64,000 nucleotides of DNA. Source: Roseovarius sp. TE539 (GTDB taxonomy: Bacteria; Pseudomonadota; Alphaproteobacteria; Rhodobacterales; Rhodobacteraceae). A program made the translations under genes and the position numbers. Below are positions 1 through 8,651 of this stretch, piece after piece. Under the pieces are notes generated by a model. The model was not told where the DNA came from, searched no databases, and worked only from the letters and a program-made list of their open reading frames with translations. The stretch's first letter is position 1. Every line of letters begins with the position of its first letter. The stretch is from positions 124,001 to 188,000 of the forward strand of contig NZ_QNGB01000001.1 of assembly GCF_003298505.1 (NCBI RefSeq), written 5' to 3'.

Positions 1-36
1 GGTGATTATCTTGATCAGGTGGAGGATGTGACATGA
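1..36 (+). CDS. 3' end of an upstream ORF (partial, unrecognised)
   Basis: An open frame enters the window at base 1 and reads [11 protein letters not shown] before a TGA at 34-36. Its stop overlaps the msrA start codon in the four bases ATGA, the coupling used by many gene pairs in this window, so it is probably the end of a real upstream gene. Too little is visible to name it. Confidence 0.35.
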   Translation, partial: GDYLDQVEDVT

Positions 37-539
37 CCGAACGCGCAGTACTGGCAGGCGGATGTTTCTGGGGCATGCAGGAGCTGATCCGACGCATGGA
101 CGGGGTGATTTCGACCCGTGTCGGCTATACCGGGGGCGACGTGCCCAATGCCACCTATCGCAACCACGGCACCCATGCCGAGGGGATCGAGATCACCTTC
201 GATCCCGCTAGGATCAGTTATCGGCAACTCCTGGAATTCTTCTTCCAGATCCACGACCCCACCACGGTCAACCGGCAGGGAAATGATGTTGGCATGAGCT
301 ACCGTTCGGCCATCTACCACTGCTCCGAGGAACAGCGTGAGGAGGCACTGCGCACCATCGCCGACGTGGAGGCCAGTGGCCTCTGGCCCGGCAGGGTGGT
401 GACCGAAGTGGAACCCGTGGGCGATTTCTGGGAGGCCGAACCGGAACATCAGGATTACCTGCAACGGTTCCCCGGCGGTTACAGTTGCCATTTCCCGCGC
501 CCGGACTGGGTGCTGCCGCGGCGGGACGCGGCCGAATAG
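33..539 (+). CDS. msrA: Peptide-methionine (S)-S-oxide reductase MsrA
   Basis: Reduces the S-epimer of methionine sulfoxide, free or in proteins, back to methionine. It acts in the cytoplasm as an oxidative-damage repair enzyme. The 168-residue protein has the family signature GGCFWG near residues 9-14, with the nucleophilic Cys11 followed by Phe-Trp, and also the typical GYTGG and HAEGIEI segments. Length is normal for a single-domain MsrA with no fused MsrB. GGAGG lies about eight bases before the ATG, and the ATG overlaps the stop of an upstream ORF. The next gene is convergent, so msrA ends its transcription unit. Confidence 0.95.
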   Translation: MTERAVLAGGCFWGMQELIRRMDGVISTRVGYTGGDVPNATYRNHGTHAEGIEITFDPARISYRQLLEFFFQIHDPTTVNRQGNDVGMSYRSAIYHCSEEQREEALRTIADVEASGLWPGRVVTEVEPVGDFWEAEPEHQDYLQRFPGGYSCHFPRPDWVLPRRDAAE

Positions 540-547
540 GTGCGCTC

Positions 548-2050
548 TCAGCTTTCGAAAAGCCCGGCGTGATCGTCGCGCAGGGCTTTCTTCTGGACCT
601 TGCCCATGGTGTTGCGCGGCAGGTCGGAGCACATGACGATCCGCTTTGGACGCTTGAACCCGGCCAGATCGCCAGTCAGGGCCGCGGCGACATCGCCTTC
701 TTTGACGGTTGGCGAGTCCGCCACCACGATCGCGACGACAGCCTCGCCCAGATCCGGATGCGGCACCCCGATGACGGCGGACTCGTGCACGCCCGGCACA
801 GAGTCGATGACGGTTTCGACCTCCTTGGGATAGACGTTGAATCCACCCGTGATCACCATGTCCTTTTCCCGGCCGACGATCGTGACATATCCATCGGCAT
901 CCACGACCCCCTGGTCGCCGGTCTTGAACCACCCGTCGGGGCGCAGTTCCTCGGCCGTCTTTCCGGGCATGTTCCAGTAACCCCGGAAAACGTTCGGTCC
1001 GCGCACCTCGATCACGCCGATCTCGCCTCGTTTCACCTCGAGGCCCGCATCCATCACCCGCAGGTCCACCCCCGGAAGCGGCAATCCCACGGTGCCGGGG
1101 CGGCGCTCGCCCTCGTAGGGGTTGGAGGTGTTCATGTTCGTTTCGGTCATGCCGTAGCGTTCGAGGATGCGATGGCCGGTCCGGGCCTGCCATTTCTCGT
1201 GGGTGTCCACCAGAAGCGGCGCCGAACCGGAAATGAAGAGCCGCATGTTGCCGGCGGCCTCCCGCGTCAGGCCGGGATGATCCAGCAATCGCGTGTAGAA
1301 GGTCGGCACCCCCATGAGCACGGTGGAAAACGGCAACGCATCAATGATCGCGTCGGCATCAAAGTGCGGCAGGAAATGCAGCGCGCACCCCGACAGGAGG
1401 GCAACATTCGTCGCCACGAACAGGCCATGGGTGTGAAAGATCGGCAACGCGTGGATCAGGACGTCATCTGGTGTGAACCGCCACAGATCGCGCAGCACCA
1501 GCGAATTGGAAGCCAGGTTTTCATGGCTGAGCATTGCGCCCTTTGACCGCCCCGTGGTCCCCGAGGTGTACAGGATCGCGGCGAGATCGTTCGCGCCGCG
1601 CGGCACCGCCTCCTCCATCGGGGGCAACCCGGCCGCGGCGTCCGTCAGGCTGCCCTCCCCGTCCGCGGCGAGCGTCAGAACCCGCGCTTCGGGCGCCAGT
1701 GGCACGATCGCGTCCGCCTGCCCCGGATCGCAGACAACAACACGCGGCGTCGCGTCAGCGAGGAAATATGCAACCTCGCTGGCGGTGTAGGCGCTATTGA
1801 GCGGCAGAAAGACGCCGCCCGCCATCACCGTACCCAGATAAAGCTGCACCGCCTCCAACGATTTCCCGACCTGCGCCGCAACCCTGTCACCGGGGCGCAA
1901 CCCTGCCGCCGCGAGCACCGTGGCGATACGCCCGGCGCCATCGAACAGGGTGCCGTAGCTCATCTCTTCGAGGCCCGGACGTGAGGCGAAGACCCGGTCC
2001 CGACCGCCCGCGCCGGCAAGGCGTGTCATGAGATGATTGGCGTCGTACAT
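548..2050 (-). CDS. AMP-forming acyl-CoA ligase, malonyl-CoA synthetase (MatB) type
   Basis: ANL-superfamily ligase of 500 residues that activates a carboxylate with ATP and CoA. The closest fit by overall sequence is malonate-CoA ligase. The AMP-binding P-loop is YTSGTTGRSKG at 161-171, followed by ERYGMTET at 297-304, the GWFKTGD hinge region at 373-379, KDMVITGGFNVYPKE at 396-410 and the C-terminal catalytic Lys484 in TMGKVQ. The open frame extends upstream, but the start at 2050 has a G-rich ribosome site (GGGGGGCAGG) and gives the usual MatB length. An ATG four codons upstream (2062) is the alternative. The neighbouring EamA permease is divergent. Family membership is certain. Malonate as substrate is inferred from general resemblance, and methylmalonate or another short acid is possible. 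Confidence 0.8.
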   Translation of the reverse strand: MYDANHLMTRLAGAGGRDRVFASRPGLEEMSYGTLFDGAGRIATVLAAAGLRPGDRVAAQVGKSLEAVQLYLGTVMAGGVFLPLNSAYTASEVAYFLADATPRVVVCDPGQADAIVPLAPEARVLTLAADGEGSLTDAAAGLPPMEEAVPRGANDLAAILYTSGTTGRSKGAMLSHENLASNSLVLRDLWRFTPDDVLIHALPIFHTHGLFVATNVALLSGCALHFLPHFDADAIIDALPFSTVLMGVPTFYTRLLDHPGLTREAAGNMRLFISGSAPLLVDTHEKWQARTGHRILERYGMTETNMNTSNPYEGERRPGTVGLPLPGVDLRVMDAGLEVKRGEIGVIEVRGPNVFRGYWNMPGKTAEELRPDGWFKTGDQGVVDADGYVTIVGREKDMVITGGFNVYPKEVETVIDSVPGVHESAVIGVPHPDLGEAVVAIVVADSPTVKEGDVAAALTGDLAGFKRPKRIVMCSDLPRNTMGKVQKKALRDDHAGLFES

Positions 2051-2162
2051 CCTGCCCCCCATGGTGCTTGCGGCTATTTGCCAAACCCGCCCCGCAACAT
2101 GCAAGCGACTTGATTGACCTTTGCACAGCAAAGCCCGAGGAAAGAGACCGGGGAGAGACCGG

Positions 2163-3086
2163 ATGAACCCGCTCAAGGGCATAGCCCTGAAACTCTGCGC
2201 CGTGGTCCTTTTCATCGTCATGTCGGCGATGATCAAGGCCACCTCGGACCATGTCCCGCCGGGAGAGGCGGTATTCTTCCGCTCGGCCTTCGCGGTGCCG
2301 GTGATCCTCACGTGGCTCTGGTGGCGCGGCGACCTGCGCACCGGGCTGCGCGTGAAATCGCCAATGGGACACTTCTGGCGCGGTTTCGTGGGAACCACGG
2401 CGATGGGCCTCATGTTCGCCGGCCTTGGGCTTTTGCCGCTGCCGGAGGTCACGGCGCTCGGCTATACCGCGCCTCTGCTGACGGTCGTGTTCGCCGCGAT
2501 GTTCCTTGACGAAAAGGTGGGCGCCTTCCGTATCAGCGCGGTTGCTGTCGGGCTAACGGGTGTTCTGATCGTGCTGTCACCGCGCCTTACCGCGCTTAGC
2601 GGTCCGGGACTGGAAATGGCACAGGCACTCGGGGCGGTGTTGGTTCTGCTGGGCGCGACCTGCGCGGCGCTGGCCCAAATCTACATCCGCAAGCTGGTCC
2701 GGACGGAGGAAACCAGCGCCATCGTTTTCTGGTTCTCCATGACCTCATCTGCGCTGTCACTGCTTACCCTGCCCTTCGGCTGGGTGCTGCCGGGGATCGG
2801 TGAACTGGCATTGCTGGTTCTGGCGGGGCTGATCGGCGGCACGGCACAGATATTCCTGACGGCGTCCTACCGCTTTGCCGATGCTTCGGTCATCGCGCCG
2901 TTCGATTACGCCTCGATGCTCTTTGCGCTGATCATCGGCTACGTGATCTTCGACGAGGTGCCGACCGTTCCGATGCTGGCTGGTGCGGCGCTGGTGATCT
3001 TAGCCGGCATCGCCATCATCCTGCGTGAGCGTCACCTGGGCCTGCAACGCGACCGTGCCCGCGAGGTGCGCACACCGCAGGGATAG
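2163..3086 (+). CDS. EamA/DMT-superfamily permease
   Basis: Inner-membrane transporter of the drug/metabolite family, 307 residues, with about ten hydrophobic segments arranged as two EamA repeats. The first repeat spans roughly residues 5-135 and the second 150-285. The repeats carry the usual acidic-aromatic signatures (FLDEKVG near 115 and FDEVPT near 265). The start at 2163 is preferred over an upstream in-frame ATG at 2121 because GGGGAGAG lies just before it. Substrate is unknown; relatives export amino acids, nucleosides or other metabolites. It is divergent from the acyl-CoA ligase and convergent with the polyamine operon. Confidence 0.85.
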   Translation: MNPLKGIALKLCAVVLFIVMSAMIKATSDHVPPGEAVFFRSAFAVPVILTWLWWRGDLRTGLRVKSPMGHFWRGFVGTTAMGLMFAGLGLLPLPEVTALGYTAPLLTVVFAAMFLDEKVGAFRISAVAVGLTGVLIVLSPRLTALSGPGLEMAQALGAVLVLLGATCAALAQIYIRKLVRTEETSAIVFWFSMTSSALSLLTLPFGWVLPGIGELALLVLAGLIGGTAQIFLTASYRFADASVIAPFDYASMLFALIIGYVIFDEVPTVPMLAGAALVILAGIAIILRERHLGLQRDRAREVRTPQG

Positions 3087-3105
3087 CCGCCGGCCCGGCC
3101 GGCGG
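3087..3105. terminator. GC palindrome between convergent genes
   Basis: CCGCCGGCC, one base, then GGCCGGCGG form a near-perfect palindrome in the 20 bases between the EamA stop and the PuuB-like stop. Its position between convergent genes suggests a shared transcription stop. No run of T follows on either strand, so it is not a textbook intrinsic terminator. Confidence 0.45.
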
Positions 3106-3106
3106 G

Positions 3107-4432
3107 TCACTTCCCGGTCAGCATAGCCCACGCATAAAGCGGCCAGAGATTGGCCCGGCGCAGGCGGCCCAGGGGGAAACGCCCCGGCGGCGAGCGCATG
3201 ACCGCGGGCCATGTCCGGCACGGGGTCCGGTCAAGCGCCAGATCGGCCAGAAGCGCCCCGGCAAAACTGCCCATCGCCACGCCGTTGCCGTGATAGGACA
3301 CCGCCGTATAGGCGCCCGGCATCTCGGGAATCGGCCCGGCATAGGGTGTCAGGTCGGCGGCAATCGACAAAAGGCCATTCCAGCTGAACGGCGTCCCGGC
3401 ATGCGCCCACGCGGGAAACATCCGCTCGAAATGGATGCGGATCGTCCGGTGCATCCGCTGGTCCGACGCGGGCGAACTGCGCAGGCCCCCGCGCATCCCG
3501 AACAGCATCCGCCGGTTCGGCATCAGCCGGAAATAGTGGAGCAGGACCTGATCGTCGAAACAGGCCTGGTGGGTGGACCATCCCTGCGCCGCGATCTCCT
3601 CCGCGGTCAGTTCGCGGGTCACGATCACGTTCGATTGCGTCGGCAGGTACCGCCCGCGCATCCAGCCCGGCAGGTCCTCGGAGGAATAACCGTTGGTCGC
3701 AACGATCAGGCGTTTCGCCGTCACCGTCGCCGCGGGCGTGGCCAGCGTGAAGCCGCCTTTCCCGTCGATCCGCGCGACCGGGCTTTGCCCGAACACGCGC
3801 GCCCCGGCCTCCTGCGCCGCCCGGGCCAGCCCCAGAACGTACTTGCAGGGGTTGAGCGCAAATCCCACCGGGCTGGTCATGGCGCCGAAGAAGCCGCTGC
3901 CGAACCCGTTGGGCGCCAGTTCCGCCCGGGTCAGGATCGTCGGTGTGACGCCATAGTCATCCTCGGTGATGCGCGCCTCGGCCTCCAACCCGTCAAAGGC
4001 GGCCTGCGTGTGCGCCATCACCGTCTCGCCCTCGGAGTGGGTATCGGCCTCGATCCCGTGCCGGTCCAGCAGGCCGCGAACAAGGTCCACCGCTTCCACC
4101 TCGGTCCGGCGGTACTCGCGCCGCGCATCGTCGCCGAACATGGCCTTCATCATCGCGTTCGTGGCCTTGGCCCCGCCGCAACAGCAGAACCCGCCATTGC
4201 GGCCCGACGCGCCCCAGCCGGGGAAATTTGCCTCGAACACGGCAACGTCCGCGCCCGCCTCGGCCAGGTGCAACGCGGCGGAAAGGCCGGTGAACCCGGC
4301 CCCGATCACCGCGACGTCACAGGCCAGCTTGCCGGTGGCGGCGGGAAATTCCGGCGTCTCGGTCGTGGACGGCCAATAGCAATCCGCGCGCGGCGCGTCG
4401 CCATAGGCGTGTGCCGGGTAGATCCGCCTCAT
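3107..4432 (-). CDS. FAD-dependent amine oxidoreductase, PuuB-like (gamma-glutamylputrescine oxidase family)
   Basis: DAO-type flavoprotein of 441 residues. The FAD dinucleotide motif is VIGAGFTGLSAALHL near residues 35-50, followed by the FPGWGASGRNGGF segment typical of the PuuB/glycine-oxidase branch. The C-terminal segment with GPIPEMPG and SYHGNGVAMG closes the FAD site. The start at 4432 overlaps the stop of potI in ATGA, so the gene is the last member of the polyamine-uptake operon and is translationally coupled to it. The likely role is oxidative deamination of an imported polyamine or its gamma-glutamyl derivative. No gamma-glutamylputrescine synthetase (puuA) is present in the window, so a glutamylated substrate is not established. 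CCC in NGGFCCCGG is unusual. Confidence 0.8.
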   Translation of the reverse strand: MRRIYPAHAYGDAPRADCYWPSTTETPEFPAATGKLACDVAVIGAGFTGLSAALHLAEAGADVAVFEANFPGWGASGRNGGFCCCGGAKATNAMMKAMFGDDARREYRRTEVEAVDLVRGLLDRHGIEADTHSEGETVMAHTQAAFDGLEAEARITEDDYGVTPTILTRAELAPNGFGSGFFGAMTSPVGFALNPCKYVLGLARAAQEAGARVFGQSPVARIDGKGGFTLATPAATVTAKRLIVATNGYSSEDLPGWMRGRYLPTQSNVIVTRELTAEEIAAQGWSTHQACFDDQVLLHYFRLMPNRRMLFGMRGGLRSSPASDQRMHRTIRIHFERMFPAWAHAGTPFSWNGLLSIAADLTPYAGPIPEMPGAYTAVSYHGNGVAMGSFAGALLADLALDRTPCRTWPAVMRSPPGRFPLGRLRRANLWPLYAWAMLTGK

Positions 4433-5244
4433 GCCTTCACGGCGGCACGTTCCTCGGCCTGTTGACGCAGCGAGGCGCTCTTGGTGATCAGCGAAGCCGA
4501 GATCACGCCGACCGCCACGATCCCGATAAGGATCGTCGAAAGCGCATTTATCTCGGGGCTGACGCCGAGCCGGATCGACGACCAGATCTTGATCGGCAGC
4601 GTCGTGGCCGATGGCCCGGCGGTAAACGAGGCGATCACCAGATCGTCGAGCGACAGGGTGAAAGCCAGCAACCACCCCGAAATCACCGCCGGGGAAATGA
4701 TCGGCAATGTGACCAGCCGGAAAGCCTGTACGGTGGAACAGCCCAGATCCAGCGCCGCCTCTTCCAGCGAGCGATCGAAGCTCACCAGCCGTGAGGAAAC
4801 CACGACTGACACGTAGCACATCGAAAAGGTGGTATGGGCCAGTATGATCGTCAGAACCCCGCGGTCCAGCCCGATCCCGATGAACAAGAGCAGGAGCGAC
4901 AGGCCCGTGATCACCTCGGGCATGACCAGCGGCGCATAGATCATTCCCGAAAACAGGGTGCGCCCGATAAACCGCCCGGCACGCACCAGCACAAGCGCCG
5001 CCAGGGTGCCCAGCACGGTGGCCACCGTCGAGGACACGACTGCCACCTGCAACGTCACCCAGGCCGCATCCAGAAAGGCGTCGTTCTCCAGGAGCTCCCC
5101 GTACCAGCGGGTCGAGAAACCGGCCCAGACCGTCACAAGTTCCGACTTGTTGAAACTGTAAACGATGAGGATGATCATCGGCAGGTAGAGAAACGCGAAC
5201 CCCAGCGTCAGCGAGGTGGTGTTGAACCAGGTCAGGCGTCTCAT
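4429..5244 (-). CDS. potI: Polyamine ABC transporter permease PotI/PotC-like
   Basis: Second membrane subunit of a putrescine/spermidine ABC importer, 271 residues. It has six predicted membrane segments, starting with the N-terminal helix FAFLYLPMIILIVYSF. The EAA loop (EEAALDLGCSTVQAFRLVTLP, roughly 170-190) docks on the ATPase. The start codon overlaps the stop of a 32-codon ORF at 5241-5339, and the gene's own stop overlaps the start of the PuuB-like gene. The first twelve coding bases are repeated at the start of that small ORF (see findings). Assignment to the PotC/PotI side rests on order and sequence type. Confidence 0.88.
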   Translation of the reverse strand: MRRLTWFNTTSLTLGFAFLYLPMIILIVYSFNKSELVTVWAGFSTRWYGELLENDAFLDAAWVTLQVAVVSSTVATVLGTLAALVLVRAGRFIGRTLFSGMIYAPLVMPEVITGLSLLLLFIGIGLDRGVLTIILAHTTFSMCYVSVVVSSRLVSFDRSLEEAALDLGCSTVQAFRLVTLPIISPAVISGWLLAFTLSLDDLVIASFTAGPSATTLPIKIWSSIRLGVSPEINALSTILIGIVAVGVISASLITKSASLRQQAEERAAVKA

Positions 5245-5339
5245 GTGATCACCGTCCCGCCCCGGGCGTGACCCGGGGCCTCCCGGCCGGTGCCGTCGGG
5301 CCGGGCCGGGCCCGGAACGGGATTTGGCAGGCGTCTCAT
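5241..5339 (-). CDS. Candidate 32-residue relay ORF between potH and potI
   Basis: A short frame starts ATGAGACGCCTG, the same twelve bases that open potI. It overlaps the potH stop (ATGA, 5336-5339) and ends in a TGA that overlaps the potI start (ATGA, 5241-5244). The peptide is rich in Pro, Gly and Arg and resembles no protein I know. It appears to have arisen when a GC-rich palindromic element entered a former potH/potI overlap and duplicated the junction. It may only serve to pass ribosomes from potH to potI. No independent ribosome site is visible. Confidence 0.4.
   Translation of the reverse strand: MRRLPNPVPGPARPDGTGREAPGHARGGTVIT
5259..5279. repeat. Palindromic intergenic element in the potH-potI junction
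   Basis: GCCCCGGG and CCCGGGGC (8 bp, perfect) flank the loop CGTGA at 5259-5279, followed by a second GC-rich stretch of CCGGGCC blocks up to about 5317. The shape (GTC..CCCGGGnnTGACCCGGG) resembles the small palindromic repeats scattered between genes of alphaproteobacteria. It sits inside the 95-bp segment bounded by the duplicated 12-mer at 5233-5244 and 5328-5339. Confidence 0.6.
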
Positions 5340-6226
5340 CCCTCTGCCTCGCGGTTTTTCTGTTCGTTGCGCTGGAAAAGGATGATCGGGATGATCAGAA
5401 GCAGCAGCAGGATCACCGCAACCGCGCTGGCAACGGGCCAGTCCCGATTGTTGAAGAATTCCTCCCAGAGAACCTTGCCGATCATCAGCGTTCTGGACCC
5501 GCCCAGAAGCGCCGGTATGACGAATTCCCCGACCGCGGGAATGAAGACCAGGAAACACCCGGCGATGACCCCGCTGCGCGACAACGGGAAGGTGATCAGC
5601 CAGAACGCCTTTATCCGCGAGCACCCCAGATCTTCCGCTGCTTCCAGAAGCGAGGCATCCATCCGTTCCAGGGTGGCATATATCGGCAGGATCATGAACG
5701 GCAGGTAGGTGTAGACGATGCCGATATAGACCGCGACATTGGTATTGAGGATCTGCAGCGGCTCCGCGATCAGGCCCAACCCGCCCAAGATCTGGTTGAG
5801 ATACCCTTCGGTCGAGAGAATTCCCATCCAGGAATAGACCCGGATGAGAAACGAGGTCCAGAAGGGCAGGATCACCAACATCATCAGGGTCGGGCGCCAA
5901 TGTGCCGGGGCATTGGCCATGCCATAGGCGATCGGATAGCCCACCAGAAGGGTCAGGAAGGTCGAGATGGCCGCGATCCGCAGAGATGACAGATAGGCTT
6001 TCCAGTAAAGGTCATCGGAGGTCAGGAAGACGAAATTCTCGAAATCCAGCGCGGCGAAGAAATCCTTCACGCCCTGCCAGCCGGCGGCCAGGTCCAGCGT
6101 CGGCGTATAGGGCGGAATCGACAGCGCGATGTCGCTGAGGCTGATCTTCAGAACGATGATGAAGGGCACCAGGAACAGCGCCAGAAGCCAGGCATAGGGC
6201 AGGACGATCAGGGCGAAACGGCGCAT
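5336..6226 (-). CDS. potH: Polyamine ABC transporter permease PotH/PotB-like
   Basis: First membrane subunit of the polyamine importer, 296 residues. An N-terminal helix (residues 5-27) is followed by a periplasmic loop of about 60 residues containing the LDFENFVFLTSDDLYWKA segment typical of PotB/PotH. Five more membrane segments follow, along with the EAA loop EAAEDLGCSRIKAFWLITFP near 205-225. Its start lies three bases after the potG stop. The gene ends in ATGA shared with the 32-codon ORF that separates it from potI. Confidence 0.9.
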   Translation of the reverse strand: MRRFALIVLPYAWLLALFLVPFIIVLKISLSDIALSIPPYTPTLDLAAGWQGVKDFFAALDFENFVFLTSDDLYWKAYLSSLRIAAISTFLTLLVGYPIAYGMANAPAHWRPTLMMLVILPFWTSFLIRVYSWMGILSTEGYLNQILGGLGLIAEPLQILNTNVAVYIGIVYTYLPFMILPIYATLERMDASLLEAAEDLGCSRIKAFWLITFPLSRSGVIAGCFLVFIPAVGEFVIPALLGGSRTLMIGKVLWEEFFNNRDWPVASAVAVILLLLLIIPIILFQRNEQKNREAEG

Positions 6227-6229
6227 CCC

Positions 6230-7357
6230 TCAGCCCTCCAGCAAGACGCCGGCGGTTTCACTCCAACTCAACCACACTTCGTCTTCCCAGGTGAAATTGC
6301 GCCGCGACAACCGCCGCGTGTTGGTTGTTTGCGCCTTTATGACCTGCCCGCCGGGCAATTCCACATGATAGGTCGAGATGTTGCCCAGATATGCGATATC
6401 TAGGATCGTGCCTTTCAGGGCGTTCACCCCGTTCTCGGGCTTCTCGGCGCTGATCACCACCTTCTCGGGCCGGATCGCCAGCGCACATGCTTGCCCGGCG
6501 GTGAATTTCCTCTCCGATTGCGCCGAAATCCCTGGCTGCGCTTCGGCGAAAGTCATTTCATAGAAACCCTCGCGCCGCGGCTGTGCGGTGCCCTCGATGA
6601 TCGTCACGTCTCCGATGAAATCCGCCACATACACGGATTCGGGATCTTCGTAGATGCGCGCCGGGGTGTCGGCCTGAACGATGCGGCCGTGATCCATCAC
6701 CGCCACGCGGCTGGCAACGGTCATCGCCTCTTCCTGGTCATGGGTGACGATCACGAAGGTCGTGCCGGTCTTTTCCTGGATGTCCATCAGCTCGAACTGC
6801 GTGTCCTGGCGCAGCTTGGCATCAAGCGCACCCATCGGTTCATCCAGAAGCAGCAGCTTGGGTGCCTTGGCAAGGCTTCGTGCCAGCGCCACGCGCTGCC
6901 GCTGTCCGCCGGAAATCTGGTGCGGCTTGCGCCGCGCGAATTTCTCCAGGCGGGTGAGCTTGAGCATCTCCTCGACCCGCGCCGCGATGGAATCCTTGTC
7001 CATCCTGTCGCGTTTCAGCCCGAAGGCGATGTTTTCCCACACGCTCAGATGCGGGAAAAGCGCATAGGACTGGAACATCATGTTGACCGCGCGCTTGTTG
7101 GGCGGAATCGGCGCGATGTCCTGGCCCGAAAGCTCGATCGTGCCCTCGGTCGGTGTCTCGAACCCCGCGAGCATGCGCATCATCGTCGTCTTGCCACAAC
7201 CCGACGGACCCAGAAGCGCAAAGAATTCCTTTTCGTAGATATCAAGTGTCTGGTTGTCGATGGCGGTGAAATCACCGAAACGCTTGGTCACGTTTCGGAA
7301 CCTGATCAGCGGCTCGGCATCAGGATCGTTCCACGGCTCGAATACGGTTTCCGGCAT
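6230..7357 (-). CDS. potG: Polyamine ABC transporter ATP-binding protein PotG/PotA-like
   Basis: Cytoplasmic ATPase of the importer, 375 residues. Visible parts are Walker A GPSGCGKT (50-57), Q-loop Gln96 in MMFQSYALFPH, signature SGGQRQR (149-155), Walker B LLLLDEP (168-174) and switch His206. A C-terminal TOBE-type domain covers roughly 280-375. The start at 7357 is chosen over an upstream extension because GGGGGCAGG precedes it and the protein then has the usual PotA/PotG length. It follows potF after a 62-base gap holding a strong hairpin, and nearly abuts potH downstream. Confidence 0.92.
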   Translation of the reverse strand: MPETVFEPWNDPDAEPLIRFRNVTKRFGDFTAIDNQTLDIYEKEFFALLGPSGCGKTTMMRMLAGFETPTEGTIELSGQDIAPIPPNKRAVNMMFQSYALFPHLSVWENIAFGLKRDRMDKDSIAARVEEMLKLTRLEKFARRKPHQISGGQRQRVALARSLAKAPKLLLLDEPMGALDAKLRQDTQFELMDIQEKTGTTFVIVTHDQEEAMTVASRVAVMDHGRIVQADTPARIYEDPESVYVADFIGDVTIIEGTAQPRREGFYEMTFAEAQPGISAQSERKFTAGQACALAIRPEKVVISAEKPENGVNALKGTILDIAYLGNISTYHVELPGGQVIKAQTTNTRRLSRRNFTWEDEVWLSWSETAGVLLEG

Positions 7358-7382
7358 GCCTGCCCCCGGCTGAACGGAACAG

Positions 7383-7408
7383 GCCCGCGCGGAACGTGCC
7401 GCGCGGGC
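7383..7408 (-). terminator. Intercistronic stem-loop between potF and potG
   Basis: A perfect 10-bp stem (GCCCGCGCGG with CCGCGCGGGC) around a six-base loop lies just after the potF stop codon. No long U-run follows, so it is better read as an mRNA-stabilising or attenuating hairpin. Such structures between a binding-protein gene and its transporter genes commonly let the binding protein be made in excess. Confidence 0.65.
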
Positions 7409-7419
7409 TGCGAATGGGC

Positions 7420-8505
7420 TCAGGTGCCCGACTTGATCTTGGTCCACATGCGCGTGACCGTCCTCTGCACCTTGGCCGGGTAGGGGCGGGTGGTGTAGAG
7501 ATTCTCGAGCGTATCCTCGTCAGGATAGATCGCCGGATTGTCGATCACGTCGTCGATCAGGTACTGCTGCGAGGTCTTGTTGCCATTGGCGTAGTAGACG
7601 TAGTTCGACGCGGCCGCGATATTCTCGGGGTCGAGGATGAAGTTGAGGAACTCGTGAGCACCCTCCGGGTTGGGGGCGTCCACCGGAATCGCCATCATGT
7701 CAAACCACATCAGCGCGCCTTCCTTGGGCGCGTTGTAGGCGATATTGACCCCGTTATCGGCCTCTTCCGCGCGCCACCCCGCCTGAAGGATGTCACCCGA
7801 CCAGCCGAAGGCGACACAGATATCGCCATTGGCCAGGGCGTTGATGTATTCCGAGCTGTGGAATTTCTGCACATAGGGACGAACCCCCGCCAGAACCTCC
7901 TCGGTCTTGGCGATCACGTCCGTGTCATGGCTGTCCGGGTTCTCGCCCAGATAGGCCAGCGCCGCGGGAATCAGCTCGACCGGCGCATCGAGGAATTGCA
8001 CCCCGCATTCAGCCAGCTTTTCCATGTTCTCCGGCTCGAAGATCAGTGCCAGGGAGTTCATCGGCGCATCCTCGCCCAGCACCTCGGTCACCTTGTCGAC
8101 ATTCACCCCGATACCTGTGGTACCCCACATGTAATTGACCGCGTATTCATGCTCGGGATCGTAGGCGGCCGTGCGCTCGCGTACCACGTCCCAAAGATGC
8201 TTGGCATTGGGAAGCTTGTCATAATCCAGCTTCTGAAACGCCCCGGCGCTTATCTGCCGTTGCAGGAAGGTGCCCGACGGCACAACCACGTCATACCCGG
8301 AACCACCGGCCAGCATCTTGGTTTCCAGAACCTCGTTGCTGTCGAAGACATCATAGGTCAACTCCAGCCCGGTTTCCTCCTCGAACTTCTCCAGCAACGA
8401 TTCATCTATGTAGTCGGACCAATTGTAGACCCGGACCTCCTCGGCGGCCGCCGCCGCGGCGCCCAGCCCGAAGATGGCCGTTGTCGTCAGAATCAGTTTC
8501 TTCAT
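7420..8505 (-). CDS. potF: Periplasmic putrescine/spermidine-binding protein PotF/PotD-like
   Basis: Solute receptor of the polyamine importer, 361 residues. An N-terminal signal peptide (MKKLILTTTAIFGLGAAAAAA) is followed by the mature start EEVRVYNWSDYIDESLL, the hallmark of PotF/PotD/SpuD proteins. The WSDY segment supplies ligand contacts, and GYDVVVPSGTFLQRQ and FGWSGDILQAG are further family blocks. GGGAGA precedes the ATG by five to six bases, which decides the start. First gene of the operon potF-potG-potH-potI-puuB-like. Because an aminotransferase of the putrescine type lies across the divergent region, putrescine is the favoured ligand. Confidence 0.92.
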   Translation of the reverse strand: MKKLILTTTAIFGLGAAAAAAEEVRVYNWSDYIDESLLEKFEEETGLELTYDVFDSNEVLETKMLAGGSGYDVVVPSGTFLQRQISAGAFQKLDYDKLPNAKHLWDVVRERTAAYDPEHEYAVNYMWGTTGIGVNVDKVTEVLGEDAPMNSLALIFEPENMEKLAECGVQFLDAPVELIPAALAYLGENPDSHDTDVIAKTEEVLAGVRPYVQKFHSSEYINALANGDICVAFGWSGDILQAGWRAEEADNGVNIAYNAPKEGALMWFDMMAIPVDAPNPEGAHEFLNFILDPENIAAASNYVYYANGNKTSQQYLIDDVIDNPAIYPDEDTLENLYTTRPYPAKVQRTVTRMWTKIKSGT

Positions 8506-8549
8506 GTTTCTCTCCCGTTGGTTCGGCAAGTTTCTTGCTCCGTCGGCGA

Positions 8550-8561
8550 ATTTGATCAAAT
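8550..8561. promoter_or_regulatory. Candidate GntR operator in the potF upstream region
   Basis: ATTTGATCAAAT is a perfect 12-bp palindrome 45 bases before potF and about 90 bases before the divergent GntR gene. Its core TTTGATCA recurs at 9367-9374 in front of the aminotransferase gene. On the minus strand TTGCCA (8576-8571) followed by TCAAAT (8553-8548) at 17-base spacing could be the potF promoter, which the palindrome would overlap. The link to the regulator is inferred from position and recurrence. Confidence 0.5.
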
Positions 8562-8651
8562 AAATCCGCACTTGGCAATATGGTAATGCTTTCACGCAGT
8601 CGTTAAACTCGCAAGCACAGACATTTGCAAAAGGGGCCGGCGGACGATTTG

